Notes under the pieces: generated by a model | What the model saw: only the letters and a program-made list of their open reading frames with translations | Database searches by the model: none | What the model was told of the DNA's origin: nothing | Assembly: GCA_037447335.1 (NCBI GenBank) | Contig: JBBIGV010000028.1 | Coordinates: 1 to 36,551, forward strand | DNA from: JBBIGV01 sp037447335 | Lineage (GTDB): Bacteria; Bacteroidota; Ignavibacteria; Ignavibacteriales; Ignavibacteriaceae | Reading direction: 5' to 3' | Length of the DNA stretch: 36,551 nucleotides | Shown: positions 14,601-23,868 of the stretch, piece after piece | Layout: every line of letters begins with the position of its first letter | How positions within the stretch are numbered: position 1 is the first letter of the stretch | Translations under genes and position numbers: made by a program

Positions 14601-16370
14601 ATGACGTACTTCAGAAAAATTCTGATTTTATTCTTATTCACATTTGCTTCAGCTTATGCTCAATTCGGTATGAATCAGGATCTGGTTAAGATCAAAACTT
14701 TCAATTCACTCGATAAGGTTTATGCCGGCAGTGAGTTTAAAGTCGCAGTAAAAATTAATATTGATTCAACATGGCACATAAATTCTGATAAACCGTACGA
14801 AGATTATCTTATCCCTACAGAATTGACAATCGAAGGCGATGAAAGATTTAAACTCAATCAGGTTGCATACCCCGAAGCCCATGATTTTAATTTAAGTTTT
14901 TCTGAAACACCGCTTTCTGTATGGGAAGGGGAAGTTTTTGCAGGCGCTTTGATTGAAGTATCAGATGAAGTTGAACCCGGGATTTATTCAATCATTATAA
15001 ATCTGGATTACCAGGCGTGTAACGATATAACCTGCCTGGCGCCAACAGTGGTTCAGGATACCCTGATTGTTGAGGTTGCAGACAGGCAGGCAATTGTAAA
15101 CCAGGTAAATCAGGATATTTTTGAAAATGTTGATCTTGCTTTTACTGCTTCAGTCAGCCAAACAGTTGAACGGGATGTTATAACTTCAGCCCTTGAAGAA
15201 AGCGGGCTGCTGCTGGCGTTGGTTTTTGTTTTTCTTGGCGGACTTGCACTTAATCTTACACCTTGTGTATATCCTTTAATACCAATTACAATAGGTTACT
15301 TTGGCTGGCAAAGTGAAGGAAGTACCGGAAAACTTTTTACTCTTGGATTATTATTTGTTCTCGGTATGGCTATAACTTATTCTGCAATAGGGGTTATTAC
15401 TGCATTAAGCGGTGCACTCTTTGGGGCTTTGCTGCAAAACCCGATCGTCATAATTATTATTGCGGCAATCTTTGTTGCACTATCCCTAAGTATGTTCGGA
15501 TTGTATGAATTTCAATTGCCAAGCGGATTGGTTGCAAAAGCAGGCGGAGCTAAAAGCGGATTATTTGGCGCTCTGTTCATGGGATTAACAATGGGTATTG
15601 TTGCTGCGCCTTGTATAGGACCTTTTGTTATTGGGTTGGTTACTTACGTTGCTGCTAAAGGTGATCCTTACTTCGGTCTGCTTCTCTTTTTTGTGCTGGC
15701 TTTGGGCTTGGGATTTCCCTATCTGTTTCTTGCAGTGTTTTCAGGTAAGATCAAAAGTCTTCCGCGTGCCGGCGAATGGATGGATGCAGTAAAACATGTT
15801 TTTGGTTTTATTCTTATAGCAATGGCGCTGTATTTTCTTTTACCTCTTCTGCCAAAATCAATATCAGGTTACGTCCTGCCGGTTTATATGCTGCTGGTTG
15901 GAATATACCTTTTAGTTTTTGAAAAGTTAGCAAATAAAATTTTAGGCTTCAGGATTTTTAAGATTGTATTTTCTGTCCTGATAATGGCTATTGCAGTTTA
16001 TGCAATCAGTCCCACCGATCAGAATTCTGTTGAATGGACGCCATATAGCGATGAAGCATTAACTCAATTGAATGACAAACATCGTGGAGTAATAATTGAT
16101 TTTTATGCCGATTGGTGCATTCCCTGTAAAGAACTTGACGCACTTACATTTACGGATCAGAGAGTAATTGATGAATCAAAGAGCTTTATTACACTCAAAG
16201 CAGATATGACAAAATCGCTTGCCCCGGAAGTTGAAATGCTGAGAGAAAAATATAATATACTTGGTGTTCCCACAGTCCTGATAATTGATAACAGCGGAGT
16301 TGAGCGTCAAAGAATTACAGGCTTTGTTAATGCTGACGAATTTCTTGAGTTGATGAAGGTGGTTAACTAG
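14601..16370 (+). CDS. dsbD: Thiol:disulfide interchange protein DsbD
   Basis: DsbD moves electrons from cytoplasmic thioredoxin across the inner membrane to periplasmic reductases. A signal peptide (residues 1-20, ending SAYA) precedes the alpha domain with its CNDITC pair. The membrane domain from about 200 to 470 has the two redox cysteines Cys222 (LTPCVYPLIPI) and Cys338 (APCIGPFVIG). The C-terminal thioredoxin-like gamma domain has Cys506 and Cys509 (DWCIPCKELD) and the cis-Pro loop LGVPTVLII. All three redox pairs are intact and 589 residues is usual. Confidence 0.95.
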   Translation: MTYFRKILILFLFTFASAYAQFGMNQDLVKIKTFNSLDKVYAGSEFKVAVKINIDSTWHINSDKPYEDYLIPTELTIEGDERFKLNQVAYPEAHDFNLSFSETPLSVWEGEVFAGALIEVSDEVEPGIYSIIINLDYQACNDITCLAPTVVQDTLIVEVADRQAIVNQVNQDIFENVDLAFTASVSQTVERDVITSALEESGLLLALVFVFLGGLALNLTPCVYPLIPITIGYFGWQSEGSTGKLFTLGLLFVLGMAITYSAIGVITALSGALFGALLQNPIVIIIIAAIFVALSLSMFGLYEFQLPSGLVAKAGGAKSGLFGALFMGLTMGIVAAPCIGPFVIGLVTYVAAKGDPYFGLLLFFVLALGLGFPYLFLAVFSGKIKSLPRAGEWMDAVKHVFGFILIAMALYFLLPLLPKSISGYVLPVYMLLVGIYLLVFEKLANKILGFRIFKIVFSVLIMAIAVYAISPTDQNSVEWTPYSDEALTQLNDKHRGVIIDFYADWCIPCKELDALTFTDQRVIDESKSFITLKADMTKSLAPEVEMLREKYNILGVPTVLIIDNSGVERQRITGFVNADEFLELMKVVN

Positions 16371-16525
16371 TAATACCAATAATCTTTTTCCTTTATTGAG
16401 CTTAGTTGCCACCTGAATTTCTTTGATTTGAGGACTGTGCTTATTGCCGGCTAAAATCATAGCAGCCGTTTGACTTCATTAAATTGTTTTCTTAATCCAA
16501 GCCCGAACAATAAAAAATAATTTTT

Positions 16526-17392
16526 ATGAGTTTTATCAGAATAGGAACATGTTCGTGGAAATATAATTCCTGGCAGGGGATTATTTATCCATTTGAAGAA
16601 AAATTTAATTATCTCCGTGAATATTCAAAACACTATAACACCGTAGAGATAGATCAGTGGTTTTGGTCTTTGCATGGTTTGGATAAAGTTTCACTTCCAA
16701 AGGAAAAAGACGTAAAAGATTATGCAGCCTCGGTTCCTGATAAATTCAGATTTACCATAAAGATACCGAACAGCATTTCTTTAACTCATTTTTACAAAAA
16801 GAAAAAATCCGAACCTTTAGTAAAAAATCCTTTTTTTCTGAATCCAGATCTTTTTTCGGATTTTCTTTCCACTTTAATTCCGCTTGAAAAAAAGATTGGT
16901 GTGCTCATGTTCCAGTTTGAATATCTGAATAAAGAAAAAATGAGTGGAGTTCAGGAATTCACAGAGCGATTCGAGGACTTTATAAGCAAAGCTGACCGCT
17001 CATATCAATATGGTATTGAATTGCGGAATCCGAATTATATCAACAAAATATTTTTTGAATTTCTTAATAGAAATAATCTGTCAATGGTTTTCCTGCAAGG
17101 ATACTATATGCCCCCGGTTTGGAATATCTTTAAGGAGTATAAAGATTACATTGAAAACACAGTTGTAATAAGATTGCACGGACCTGACAGATCAGGTATT
17201 GAGGAAATTACAGGCGGCGATTGGAGTGAAATTGTGCAGCCGAAAGATGAAGAACTTCCCCAAATAATTGATATGATTAAATACTTCAGAACTAAGAAGA
17301 TAGATGCCTATATTAATGTGAATAACCACTATGAGGGCAGCGCTCCACTTACTATTAAAAAAATTAAGTCACTTTTAAAGAGCAAAGTTTAA
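16526..17392 (+). CDS. DUF72 family protein
   Basis: The 288 residues match the DUF72 (YecE-like) TIM-barrel family: IRIGTCSWKYNSWQGIIYP at the start, LREYSKHYNTVEIDQWFWSLH, then FRFTIKIPNSISLTH, and later GIELRNPNY and VVIRLHGPDR. The last part, IDAYINVNNHYEGSAPLTIKKI, is the family's C-terminal signature. The function is unknown. It is a single gene with about 155 bp of empty sequence on the left. Confidence 0.9.
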   Translation: MSFIRIGTCSWKYNSWQGIIYPFEEKFNYLREYSKHYNTVEIDQWFWSLHGLDKVSLPKEKDVKDYAASVPDKFRFTIKIPNSISLTHFYKKKKSEPLVKNPFFLNPDLFSDFLSTLIPLEKKIGVLMFQFEYLNKEKMSGVQEFTERFEDFISKADRSYQYGIELRNPNYINKIFFEFLNRNNLSMVFLQGYYMPPVWNIFKEYKDYIENTVVIRLHGPDRSGIEEITGGDWSEIVQPKDEELPQIIDMIKYFRTKKIDAYINVNNHYEGSAPLTIKKIKSLLKSKV

Positions 17393-17441
17393 TAATTACA
17401 TCAGTGATTATGACTAATTAAAAATAAAGATACCCATAATT

Positions 17442-17449
17442 TATATTTG
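17442..17449 (+). promoter_or_regulatory. Possible -7 element with long leader before RRM gene
   Basis: TATATTTG matches TAnnTTTG and lies 122 bp before the RRM start. If used, it would give a leader of about 115 nt, the sort of length seen with cold-regulated RNA-binding protein genes. The assignment rests on one motif only. Confidence 0.3.
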
Positions 17450-17571
17450 ACTGCAATTGTTAAATGCGTAATTTGCATACGAATAAAGTCCAGCCAGAAT
17501 ACTTCTCGTGAATTAACTTCAAAGTATCCTGCAAAACTTAATTACAATAAATAAAATATAAAGGAAAGAAA

Positions 17572-17895
17572 ATGAACATTTATGTTGGGAACCTGTCTAA
17601 GGAAGTTACTGACTTAGAACTGCAGGATCTGTTTGCTGCGTACGGCAAAGTTAAAAGCGTAAAGATTATCCGGGATATGTTTTCGGGTGAATCGAAAGGA
17701 TTTGGATTTGTTGAAATGCTCGGCAAAGAAGAAGCCCAGAAAGCAATGAGTGAATTAAATACGCAGGAACTACAGGGGAAGAAGATCGTAGTTAATGAAG
17801 CTCGTCCAAAAACAGAAAACAGACGGCAGGGTGGTCGTGGAGGTAGCCGTGGCGGTGGCAGAAGCAGCAGCGGCGGCGGCGGCAGAAGATGGTAA
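17572..17895 (+). CDS. RRM-domain RNA-binding protein with Gly/Arg tail
   Basis: One RNA-recognition motif occupies residues 1-80, with RNP2 IYVGNL (3-8) and RNP1 KGFGFVEM (42-49). A tail of about 25 residues follows, rich in Gly, Arg and Ser (RQGGRGGSRGGGRSSSGGGG). This plan, about 100 residues in all, is that of cold-inducible Rbp proteins in cyanobacteria and many Bacteroidota, which bind single-stranded RNA as chaperones. The start follows AAAGGAAAG. A large inverted repeat directly after the stop separates it from the convergent DUF5916 gene. Confidence 0.93.
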   Translation: MNIYVGNLSKEVTDLELQDLFAAYGKVKSVKIIRDMFSGESKGFGFVEMLGKEEAQKAMSELNTQELQGKKIVVNEARPKTENRRQGGRGGSRGGGRSSSGGGGRRW

Positions 17896-17902
17896 ATTGA
17901 TT

Positions 17903-17974
17903 TTACCGGCTGACTTATATAATTTTTTACTGATAAATCTGATTTACAATCTGGTTTTATATGTCAGCCGGTAA
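17903..17974. terminator. Bidirectional hairpin between convergent genes
   Basis: TTACCGGCTGAC at 17903-17914 is the exact complement of 17963-17974, with a further 4 bp of pairing after one mismatch. It fills almost the whole gap between the RRM gene (ends 17895) and the minus-strand DUF5916 gene (ends 17979). A transcript from either side would form the stem, so a shared terminator or mRNA 3' structure is likely, although the loop is long (about 40 nt). Confidence 0.55.
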
Positions 17975-17978
17975 CTGT

Positions 17979-20156
17979 TTAAAAGTAGTAGAGATATTTT
18001 ACTTTAAATACTCCTGCCCGGTTTGTTGTATGTAATATCTTCGGCAGAATAATACCGTCACTATCAAATCTGTCACGTCGGTCCTTCACTTCGTTAAAAG
18101 CGAAATAAATCCAGCTCTTGGGTGAAAAATTATAGGAGAATAACAGTCCGATAATTAATCTTTCGAGCCTGTCAGTTGATCTGACGAATACATTATCAAC
18201 ATAAACCCTCAGGTTCAAATCATTCACCGGCGTAAGTGAAAAATACGGTCTTGCGTTAAAGGTAACATCTTCAACATTGCCTCCAGGGTTTCCCTCAATC
18301 CACATATTGTATGATGTCCCTGCGGTTAAAATATCAAGCAGCTTATATGAGAACGAACTGCCAAGCCAGGTATATGCTGCAAGATAATCCCTGCTGAAGT
18401 TGTAAGATTTTGCACGCCCGCCCCAGAGATTAGCGCTCCATTTCGGATGAATATTGAACCACGAACTAACAATTAACTGATATGAGTTATATCTTTTATC
18501 CAGGTCTTTGGCTCTTCCGCCGGAAATATTTAACTCATAGCCCCAGTTATCTCTGAACTGCATATTAAATCCCAGTACACCGTAATGATCTGTATAGAGA
18601 TCTTCTTTATTATAATCCAGACTTGCACCGCCATAAAACATCAGTTGCCTGAGATAACCCTGGTCAAACAGCCAAACAGGACCGGTAATGGCAGTAAAGT
18701 CTGTTGTGCCGCGCCATGGTACAAACCCAACCTGGTTTACATCAAACTTTTCGCCTATATGCATTGCTTTCACTGCGTTAAACCAGGAGTTTGTAAATTG
18801 AACAAAGCCTGCCGATGCAGCAAAATCACCCTCAGAATTTTTTATTGAACGTGCAGCCTGATAGGCAAGCTGCCAATCCGACTGCCTGAATGCGCCATCA
18901 ATATTTAGTACACCATACGTGTTGCCCGGTGAATATTTACCAACATAAAGCAGCCCTATTGTTGAATTGCCTAAAAACTGCTTCTTTATTCTGCCGGAGG
19001 CAAAATAGGATTGAGGTTCTTCGAATTCCTGTCCGGCAATCGAATATGACTTACTTCCGGTCACCGCAGCAAAACCACCGTATTCCCAATCATCAATTCT
19101 TCCAAAAACTTTTGTACCGGTGATAAGTGGTACTTCGGAACCATCCGGAAGTTTTTTGCCGATTCTGCGGGAATAGAAAAGTTCAAGCGGGCGGTAAAAT
19201 CCGCTGCTTCGCTGCCTGCCTGAAGGCATAAAAATCTCGCTGCCTTCGGTAAAGAATGGTCTTCGCTCATTGAAATATGATTCATATCGTGAAATATTAA
19301 AATCAAACGGGTCAGCTTCAATCTGAGCAAAGTCGGGGTTTGCAGTAAGCTGTAATGTAAGCTGCGGTGAAGGATTATAGAAAATATCCAGCCCGATATC
19401 GGGGTCAATATCATATTTGTTGTTTCGCAGATAGGTTGCTTTGGAGATTGCAACCGGATATATCTCAAGGTTTAGTCCCTTTACAGAAGGACGAAAATCT
19501 TTAAATACAAACTTTCCGAATTTGGATACTCTTTGTCCTTCAGCCTGATCGTAAGAGCACCAATAAATGTCCTCGTTTAGTGCAGGGATCCATCTGTCAA
19601 TGTCCATTCCCCAGTAATCGAGGGTTTCGTTGTATTGGATTGATTTGTAAGGAATTTCCATTTCAACTACGAAACCCCACTCATAAACTTTTGAATCACC
19701 GAACCAGATACCATCCCAGCTATAATCTCTGTTGCGGGCATCATCCAGCAGTCTTGAATCAGCGCGAACACCCGAGGCAGAAACAGCAAATTTGTAAGCT
19801 GTTTTCTTATCATTGAAAGTATCTATCATAAGCGAGAGCATGTCGCCTGCAAAATCATCAAGTTTACCTGTAGTTGTTTGAATGTTTTCATAATCATCAT
19901 AACAGATTATTAAACAGTAAAGAGACTCATCTGTAGTTAGTAATTTGGCAATTGTTTTTCTGGTTGGTTCAGCGTTATGATACGGCATGTATTGAACGAA
20001 ATCGGTTATGGAATCGGCTTCGCTCCATACCGGATCAATTATTCCATCAATAATTATCGGGGTACTAATTTTTTTTATTGTATAGACTTTCCCTTCGTTA
20101 GGGTTTGCGGGGCACGTGAGTGATATAAGCAGAATACAGATTATAATTTTCTTCAT
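17979..20156 (-). CDS. Outer-membrane DUF5916 protein with CBM9-like N-terminal domain
   Basis: The 725-residue protein begins with a signal peptide (MKKIIICILLISLTC). Residues 25-215 form a family-9-carbohydrate-binding-like domain: PIIIDGIIDPVWSEAD at its start, then GDMLSLMIDTFNDKK and WGFVVEMEIPYKSIQY. The rest is DUF5916, with ADPFDFNISRYESYFNERRPFF, a motif that is almost invariant in the family, and many alternating strands ending in ...FKVKYLYYF, typical of a beta barrel. Its function is unknown; it may bind or import a glycan or a hydrophobic ligand. An inverted repeat upstream (20161-20247) may form a leader structure. Confidence 0.88.
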   Translation of the reverse strand: MKKIIICILLISLTCPANPNEGKVYTIKKISTPIIIDGIIDPVWSEADSITDFVQYMPYHNAEPTRKTIAKLLTTDESLYCLIICYDDYENIQTTTGKLDDFAGDMLSLMIDTFNDKKTAYKFAVSASGVRADSRLLDDARNRDYSWDGIWFGDSKVYEWGFVVEMEIPYKSIQYNETLDYWGMDIDRWIPALNEDIYWCSYDQAEGQRVSKFGKFVFKDFRPSVKGLNLEIYPVAISKATYLRNNKYDIDPDIGLDIFYNPSPQLTLQLTANPDFAQIEADPFDFNISRYESYFNERRPFFTEGSEIFMPSGRQRSSGFYRPLELFYSRRIGKKLPDGSEVPLITGTKVFGRIDDWEYGGFAAVTGSKSYSIAGQEFEEPQSYFASGRIKKQFLGNSTIGLLYVGKYSPGNTYGVLNIDGAFRQSDWQLAYQAARSIKNSEGDFAASAGFVQFTNSWFNAVKAMHIGEKFDVNQVGFVPWRGTTDFTAITGPVWLFDQGYLRQLMFYGGASLDYNKEDLYTDHYGVLGFNMQFRDNWGYELNISGGRAKDLDKRYNSYQLIVSSWFNIHPKWSANLWGGRAKSYNFSRDYLAAYTWLGSSFSYKLLDILTAGTSYNMWIEGNPGGNVEDVTFNARPYFSLTPVNDLNLRVYVDNVFVRSTDRLERLIIGLLFSYNFSPKSWIYFAFNEVKDRRDRFDSDGIILPKILHTTNRAGVFKVKYLYYF

Positions 20157-20160
20157 AGCA

Positions 20161-20247
20161 TATCCGCTTTTATTTACAGCAGTTTTTTAACGATTGAAAG
20201 ATACACAGACAGGTAAGATTTTTGAATTAAATAAGGATAAGCGGATA
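20161..20247. repeat. Inverted repeat in the DUF5916 leader
   Basis: TATCCGCTT at 20161-20169 and AAGCGGATA at 20239-20247 are exact complements 69 bp apart, starting 5 bp before the DUF5916 start codon. On the minus strand a transcript beginning near 20250 would close a long loop next to its ribosome binding site. This could be a regulatory structure or chance. Confidence 0.35.
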
Positions 20248-20306
20248 AAAAAATATCTCAGACCTCATTTTTCCTGATTGATGAGAAAGCGGGTTCAGAA
20301 ATGTCT

Positions 20307-21842
20307 TTACCTTCTTCGCCTGGTTGTACCTCCAAGCCCTAATACACCGAGTATGCCGCGTGTTATTTCCCTTGCAACGGTTCGACCGATCTGGCGAGTG
20401 GTAGTGCTGTTCATTACTTTGTCAATTGTTGATTTTTGTTTACGGGTGTCTCTTGTTGTTTGATTACCGGCTAAACTTTCTTCCTCTTTAATAGAAAGTT
20501 TGCGGTATAATATTTCGTAAGCGCTTTCCCTGTCGATGGTCTCATTGTATTTTGGCACCAGTTTCGATTTCTTAATAATCTCATCAATCTCACTGTCTGT
20601 AAGAATATCCATTCGCGAAGCCGGTGCGCATAAATGGACAGCAGCCAGCGGGGTAGGTGAGCCTTTTTCATTTAAGAGGGTAACAACAGCTTCGCCAATG
20701 CCAAGTGATGTAAGAAGTTCATCTGTTTTATAAAATTCTGTAAGCGGGTAATTCTCGGCAGTTAATTTAATCATCTGCCTGTCTTTTGCTGTGAATGCTC
20801 TTAAAGCATGCTGTATCTTCAATCCAAGCTGACTCAGAACTGCCGGCGGTACATCTGTCGGGTTCTGCGTACAGAAAATTATTCCAACACCTTTTGAACG
20901 GATAAGTTTAATTATTGTTTCTATCTGGTTTAACAACGCCCGCGATGCTTCTTTGAAAATAAGATGAGCTTCATCAACAAAAATTACCAGCTTAGGCTGA
21001 TCCATATCTCCTTCTTCAGGAAATGTTGAATAAATTTCAGCAAGTAATGAAAGCATAAAAGTCGAGAACAATTTGGGTTTATCCTGTATGTCAGTCAAAC
21101 GAAGAATTGAGATATAACCGAAACCATTCTCATCAATTCTTATAAGATCATCTACCTCAAAAGATTTTTCACCGAAAAATATGTCAGCGCCCTGCTGTTC
21201 AATCTCAATTACTTTTCTAAGTATAGTTCCGACAGATGCGGTGGAGATTTTTCCGTATTCCTTTTCAATTTCAGCTTTGCCTTCGTTGGAAACGAACTGA
21301 AGCACTTTTTTAAAGTCTTTCAAATCAAGAAGAGGGAGGTGGTGGTCGTCGCAGTATTTAAATATCAGTGAAACGAAGCCTCCCTGTGTGTCATTCAACT
21401 CAAGAATTTTTGAGAACAGCACAGGTCCAAATTCCGATACCGTTGCCCTAAGCCTCACTCCCTTTTCATCCGAAAGAGATAATAATTCTACGGGAAAGTT
21501 TTGTGCTTTGTGGGCAATTCCAATCCTAGAGTGTCTTTCATCAATTTTAGGATGAGGTGCAGCCGGCTGAGCAATTCCGCTTAAATCACCTTTAACATCC
21601 ATTAGCAAAACCGGAACACTTTTAGAGGAATGGCCCTCGGCAATCAGTTGAAGAGTTTTGGTTTTTCCGGTGCCGGTAGCGCCGGCAATAAGTCCGTGCC
21701 TGTTCATGGTTTTAAGCGGGATTTTTACAAGGCAGCTGCTTATTGGTTGTGAATTGAAAATTGCTGTGCCGATCGGGAAATATTCACCTTTAAATGAATA
21801 ACTGTCATTTATGATTTGAATTAATTTATCTCTCATTTCCAT
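20307..21842 (-). CDS. HerA-like DUF853 ATPase
   Basis: A 511-residue helicase-HerA-like protein of the DUF853 (YjgR) family. Walker A GATGTGKT is at 54-61, followed by GHSSKSVPVLLMDVKGDLSGIAQP. Walker B lies in KLVIFVDEAHLIF, followed by LLNQIETIIKLIRSKGVGIIFCTQNPTDVP. The basic C-terminal end GLGGTTRRRR is usual. Its cellular role is not established; relatives pump or translocate DNA. It is on the same strand as mscL, 27 bp after the mscL stop, and the two may be co-transcribed. Confidence 0.93.
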   Translation of the reverse strand: MEMRDKLIQIINDSYSFKGEYFPIGTAIFNSQPISSCLVKIPLKTMNRHGLIAGATGTGKTKTLQLIAEGHSSKSVPVLLMDVKGDLSGIAQPAAPHPKIDERHSRIGIAHKAQNFPVELLSLSDEKGVRLRATVSEFGPVLFSKILELNDTQGGFVSLIFKYCDDHHLPLLDLKDFKKVLQFVSNEGKAEIEKEYGKISTASVGTILRKVIEIEQQGADIFFGEKSFEVDDLIRIDENGFGYISILRLTDIQDKPKLFSTFMLSLLAEIYSTFPEEGDMDQPKLVIFVDEAHLIFKEASRALLNQIETIIKLIRSKGVGIIFCTQNPTDVPPAVLSQLGLKIQHALRAFTAKDRQMIKLTAENYPLTEFYKTDELLTSLGIGEAVVTLLNEKGSPTPLAAVHLCAPASRMDILTDSEIDEIIKKSKLVPKYNETIDRESAYEILYRKLSIKEEESLAGNQTTRDTRKQKSTIDKVMNSTTTRQIGRTVAREITRGILGVLGLGGTTRRRR

Positions 21843-21869
21843 TTTAGTGTTCCGGTCAGATGTTAAAAA

Positions 21870-22274
21870 TTATTTTGATTTAAGAATGTCTCTGATTTCG
21901 CCTAATAATACTTCCTGGTTAGAAGGTTTAGGCGGTTCTGCAGGAGCTTCAGCTTCCTTACGTTTCAACTGGTTCAACCCTTTGATAACCATAAAGATGG
22001 CAAAAGCCACAATCAGAAAATCAACAACGGTATTTATGAATGCTCCGTATTTAATTATAACTGCAGGTGTTTCTGCATTAACAGCTTCTTTTAAAGTAAA
22101 AGCTAGTTCACTGAAGTCCACACCGCCAATAAGTATTCCAATGGGCGGCATAATAACGTCATTCACAAAAGATGTAACGATCTTTCCGAATGCAGCGCCT
22201 ATGATAATACCGACTGCCATATCAACTACATTGCCTCTCATTGCGAAGGTTTTGAACTCTTTAAACAGCGCCAT
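21870..22274 (-). CDS. mscL: Large-conductance mechanosensitive channel
   Basis: The 134 residues are a complete MscL: N-terminal amphipathic helix FKEFKTFAMRGNVVDMAVGIIIGAAFGKIVTSFVNDVIMPP with the gate-lining first membrane segment, periplasmic loop, second membrane segment (FINTVVDFLIVAFAIFMVIKGLN) and C-terminal cytoplasmic helix (SNQEVLLGEIRDILKSK). MscL is a pentameric emergency valve against osmotic down-shock. A strong AGGAGGA ribosome binding site precedes the ATG. Confidence 0.97.
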   Translation of the reverse strand: MALFKEFKTFAMRGNVVDMAVGIIIGAAFGKIVTSFVNDVIMPPIGILIGGVDFSELAFTLKEAVNAETPAVIIKYGAFINTVVDFLIVAFAIFMVIKGLNQLKRKEAEAPAEPPKPSNQEVLLGEIRDILKSK

Positions 22275-22308
22275 AACGAATCCTCCTTTATTAGTTCAGT
22301 TTATGTTT

Positions 22309-23151
22309 CTATAATAAAGTATAAGAAATTCCTAATTGAAGAGCCTGTTTCAATTGTGTTTTTAATGATTGACTGATTTCATGTATTAGCAATACATTAA
22401 GATTAACATGAAAATAATCATTTATTTTTGCAGTTATGGTATTATCCCAGCGAACATCCCATACATCAAGGCTATCGAAACGTGAGAACAACCGAAGCTT
22501 GCTTTCAAACAGCATGTTATCAGCAAAAGGATGTTTTAGCTCTGTTACGGATTCAATACCTGTTTCAATTTTGATCTTTTCAATTTCGGGTGTATCGGGG
22601 TCATCACTGTACTGAGTAAATTTTCGGGTAAATGTTTCCTGGATGGCTATACCAAGGCGTGTGGTTATTGTTCCAGAGCGATCATACGTAAAACCAAGCG
22701 ACTGTGTTACGTAGCCGGGATCAAAAAAGTCAGCTATTTTCATCGCCGGTGTTACTTTATAATCGAATCCTGATGTAACTGAAGTTCTAACTGTATTACT
22801 GAAGTATGGATCAACAGCCCAGCCGATATTGTAGGACAGAACACTCTCTAGATAAATTTCATTATCGTTAGTGCTGAAGTCAGCGTCACCAAGTTTTGTC
22901 CGTCCATAAGCCACTTTGAGGCTGTTTTTTAATTTCCATGGTGCCTGGAAGTAGTCTAAGCCAAGGCTGCTGAAAATTGTCCATGCAATAGAATTTTCAC
23001 CGCCTTGCGACCAGTTGGTAAATGCTATCTGGTTTACATTCAAACCTACAACTGCTTTAGGTGTCCATGTTTTAACAACAGTTGTATCCGATGCATAAAT
23101 GTTAGCAGAGATTATTATTATTATTAGTGGTAATAGAAATAGTTTTTTCAC
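22309..23151 (-). CDS. DUF3078 outer-membrane protein
   Basis: A signal peptide (MKKLFLLPLIIIIISANIYA) is followed by WTPKAVVGLNVNQIAFTNWSQGGENSIAW, the DUF3078 signature (G.N..Q..F.NWS.GG.NS). The rest is made of alternating strands with motifs such as LKVAYGRTKLG, TDNEIYLESVLSYNIG and a final LKQALQLGISYTLL, which fits a small outer-membrane barrel. DUF3078 is characteristic of Bacteroidota and relatives and its function is unknown. It ends 34 bp before mscL, so an operon with mscL and the HerA-like gene is possible. Confidence 0.88.
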   Translation of the reverse strand: MKKLFLLPLIIIIISANIYASDTTVVKTWTPKAVVGLNVNQIAFTNWSQGGENSIAWTIFSSLGLDYFQAPWKLKNSLKVAYGRTKLGDADFSTNDNEIYLESVLSYNIGWAVDPYFSNTVRTSVTSGFDYKVTPAMKIADFFDPGYVTQSLGFTYDRSGTITTRLGIAIQETFTRKFTQYSDDPDTPEIEKIKIETGIESVTELKHPFADNMLFESKLRLFSRFDSLDVWDVRWDNTITAKINDYFHVNLNVLLIHEISQSLKTQLKQALQLGISYTLL

Positions 23152-23280
23152 TTCATTCTCCCGAAAATAATTAGATGATTAAAAATGTTCGAGCAAAATC
23201 AATTGAACAGTTAACAATAAACAAAACGTAAAACAATTTTTTAGAGAAGCATTCTTACAGATCTTTATCAATAGCTTACC

Positions 23281-23399
23281 TTACGCATTTGTCATGCTGA
23301 CCGACACGGCGGATTATTTCAGCATCTGAATTATTGAGTTATTGAGTACCTGATCCCGATGAATCGGGACAGGGTGACATAAGAACTAACCTTGCGTAA
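23281..23399. repeat. Palindromic intergenic repeat with terminal inverted repeats
   Basis: TTACGCA (23281-23287) and TGCGTAA (23393-23399) bound about 119 bp. Just inside are TGTCA (23290-23294) and TGACA (23375-23379), then an ATGCTGA/TCAGCAT stem (23294-23325) and a TCCCGAT/ATCGGGA stem (23354-23369) followed by CAGGG. The sequence resembles the widespread 'GTCATGCTGAA...TTCAGCAT' intergenic repeats. A relative with the same order of hairpins is at 6711-6841. Confidence 0.65.
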
Positions 23400-23413
23400 A
23401 GTCAGTATTGGAA

Positions 23414-23683
23414 TTAATTTGCAATATCCTCTACTTCTTCCGCCTTAAATGGAAAATCAAAAAAGTAATGATGTTCATCCTCTCTTACAATTTTGTCTTT
23501 CGTTAAAAAATAACGGTCGGGTATAATCTGACTGCCCCTGGATATCTGATTGGGAAGATAAAGCCCTTCAACGAAATAAACTTTTGGAAGTCTTATCTTT
23601 TTATGTTCCGCAAGGTAAGCCATATCAACTAATATTTTTCGCACACCATTTTGGGTATCTCGCCGCAAAAAAAGGGGTCTCAT
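23414..23683 (-). CDS. Hypothetical protein, 89 residues
   Basis: I do not recognise this protein. It opens MRPLFLRRDTQNGVRKILVD, has a middle segment LPKVYFVEGLYLPNQISRG and an acidic, aromatic end (EDEHHYFFDFPFKAEEVEDIAN). There is no signal peptide or membrane segment. It stands alone between the palindromic repeat at 23281-23399 and the divergent sensor-kinase gene. A balanced amino-acid composition and the absence of an overlapping gene favour real coding. Confidence 0.5.
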   Translation of the reverse strand: MRPLFLRRDTQNGVRKILVDMAYLAEHKKIRLPKVYFVEGLYLPNQISRGSQIIPDRYFLTKDKIVREDEHHYFFDFPFKAEEVEDIAN

Positions 23684-23868
23684 TTATAATCTGTAATTTT
23701 TGATGGTTAAATTTAAAAAAAATAGCCGAACTTGCACACTTAATGAATCACTAAGGTAAATTTTTATCAAAATTTCATGTGAAATACATTAACTTTATGT
23801 AAATTCGCAATAAATACTTTTAAAATTTTCCGGTCATTTTTTAACGAGAGAGCATTTATAATAACCTA

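Noticed and set aside
21847..22314. 155-codon plus-strand ORF over mscL
   Set aside because: It is antisense to mscL, which is unmistakable; no domain is visible in the shadow frame.
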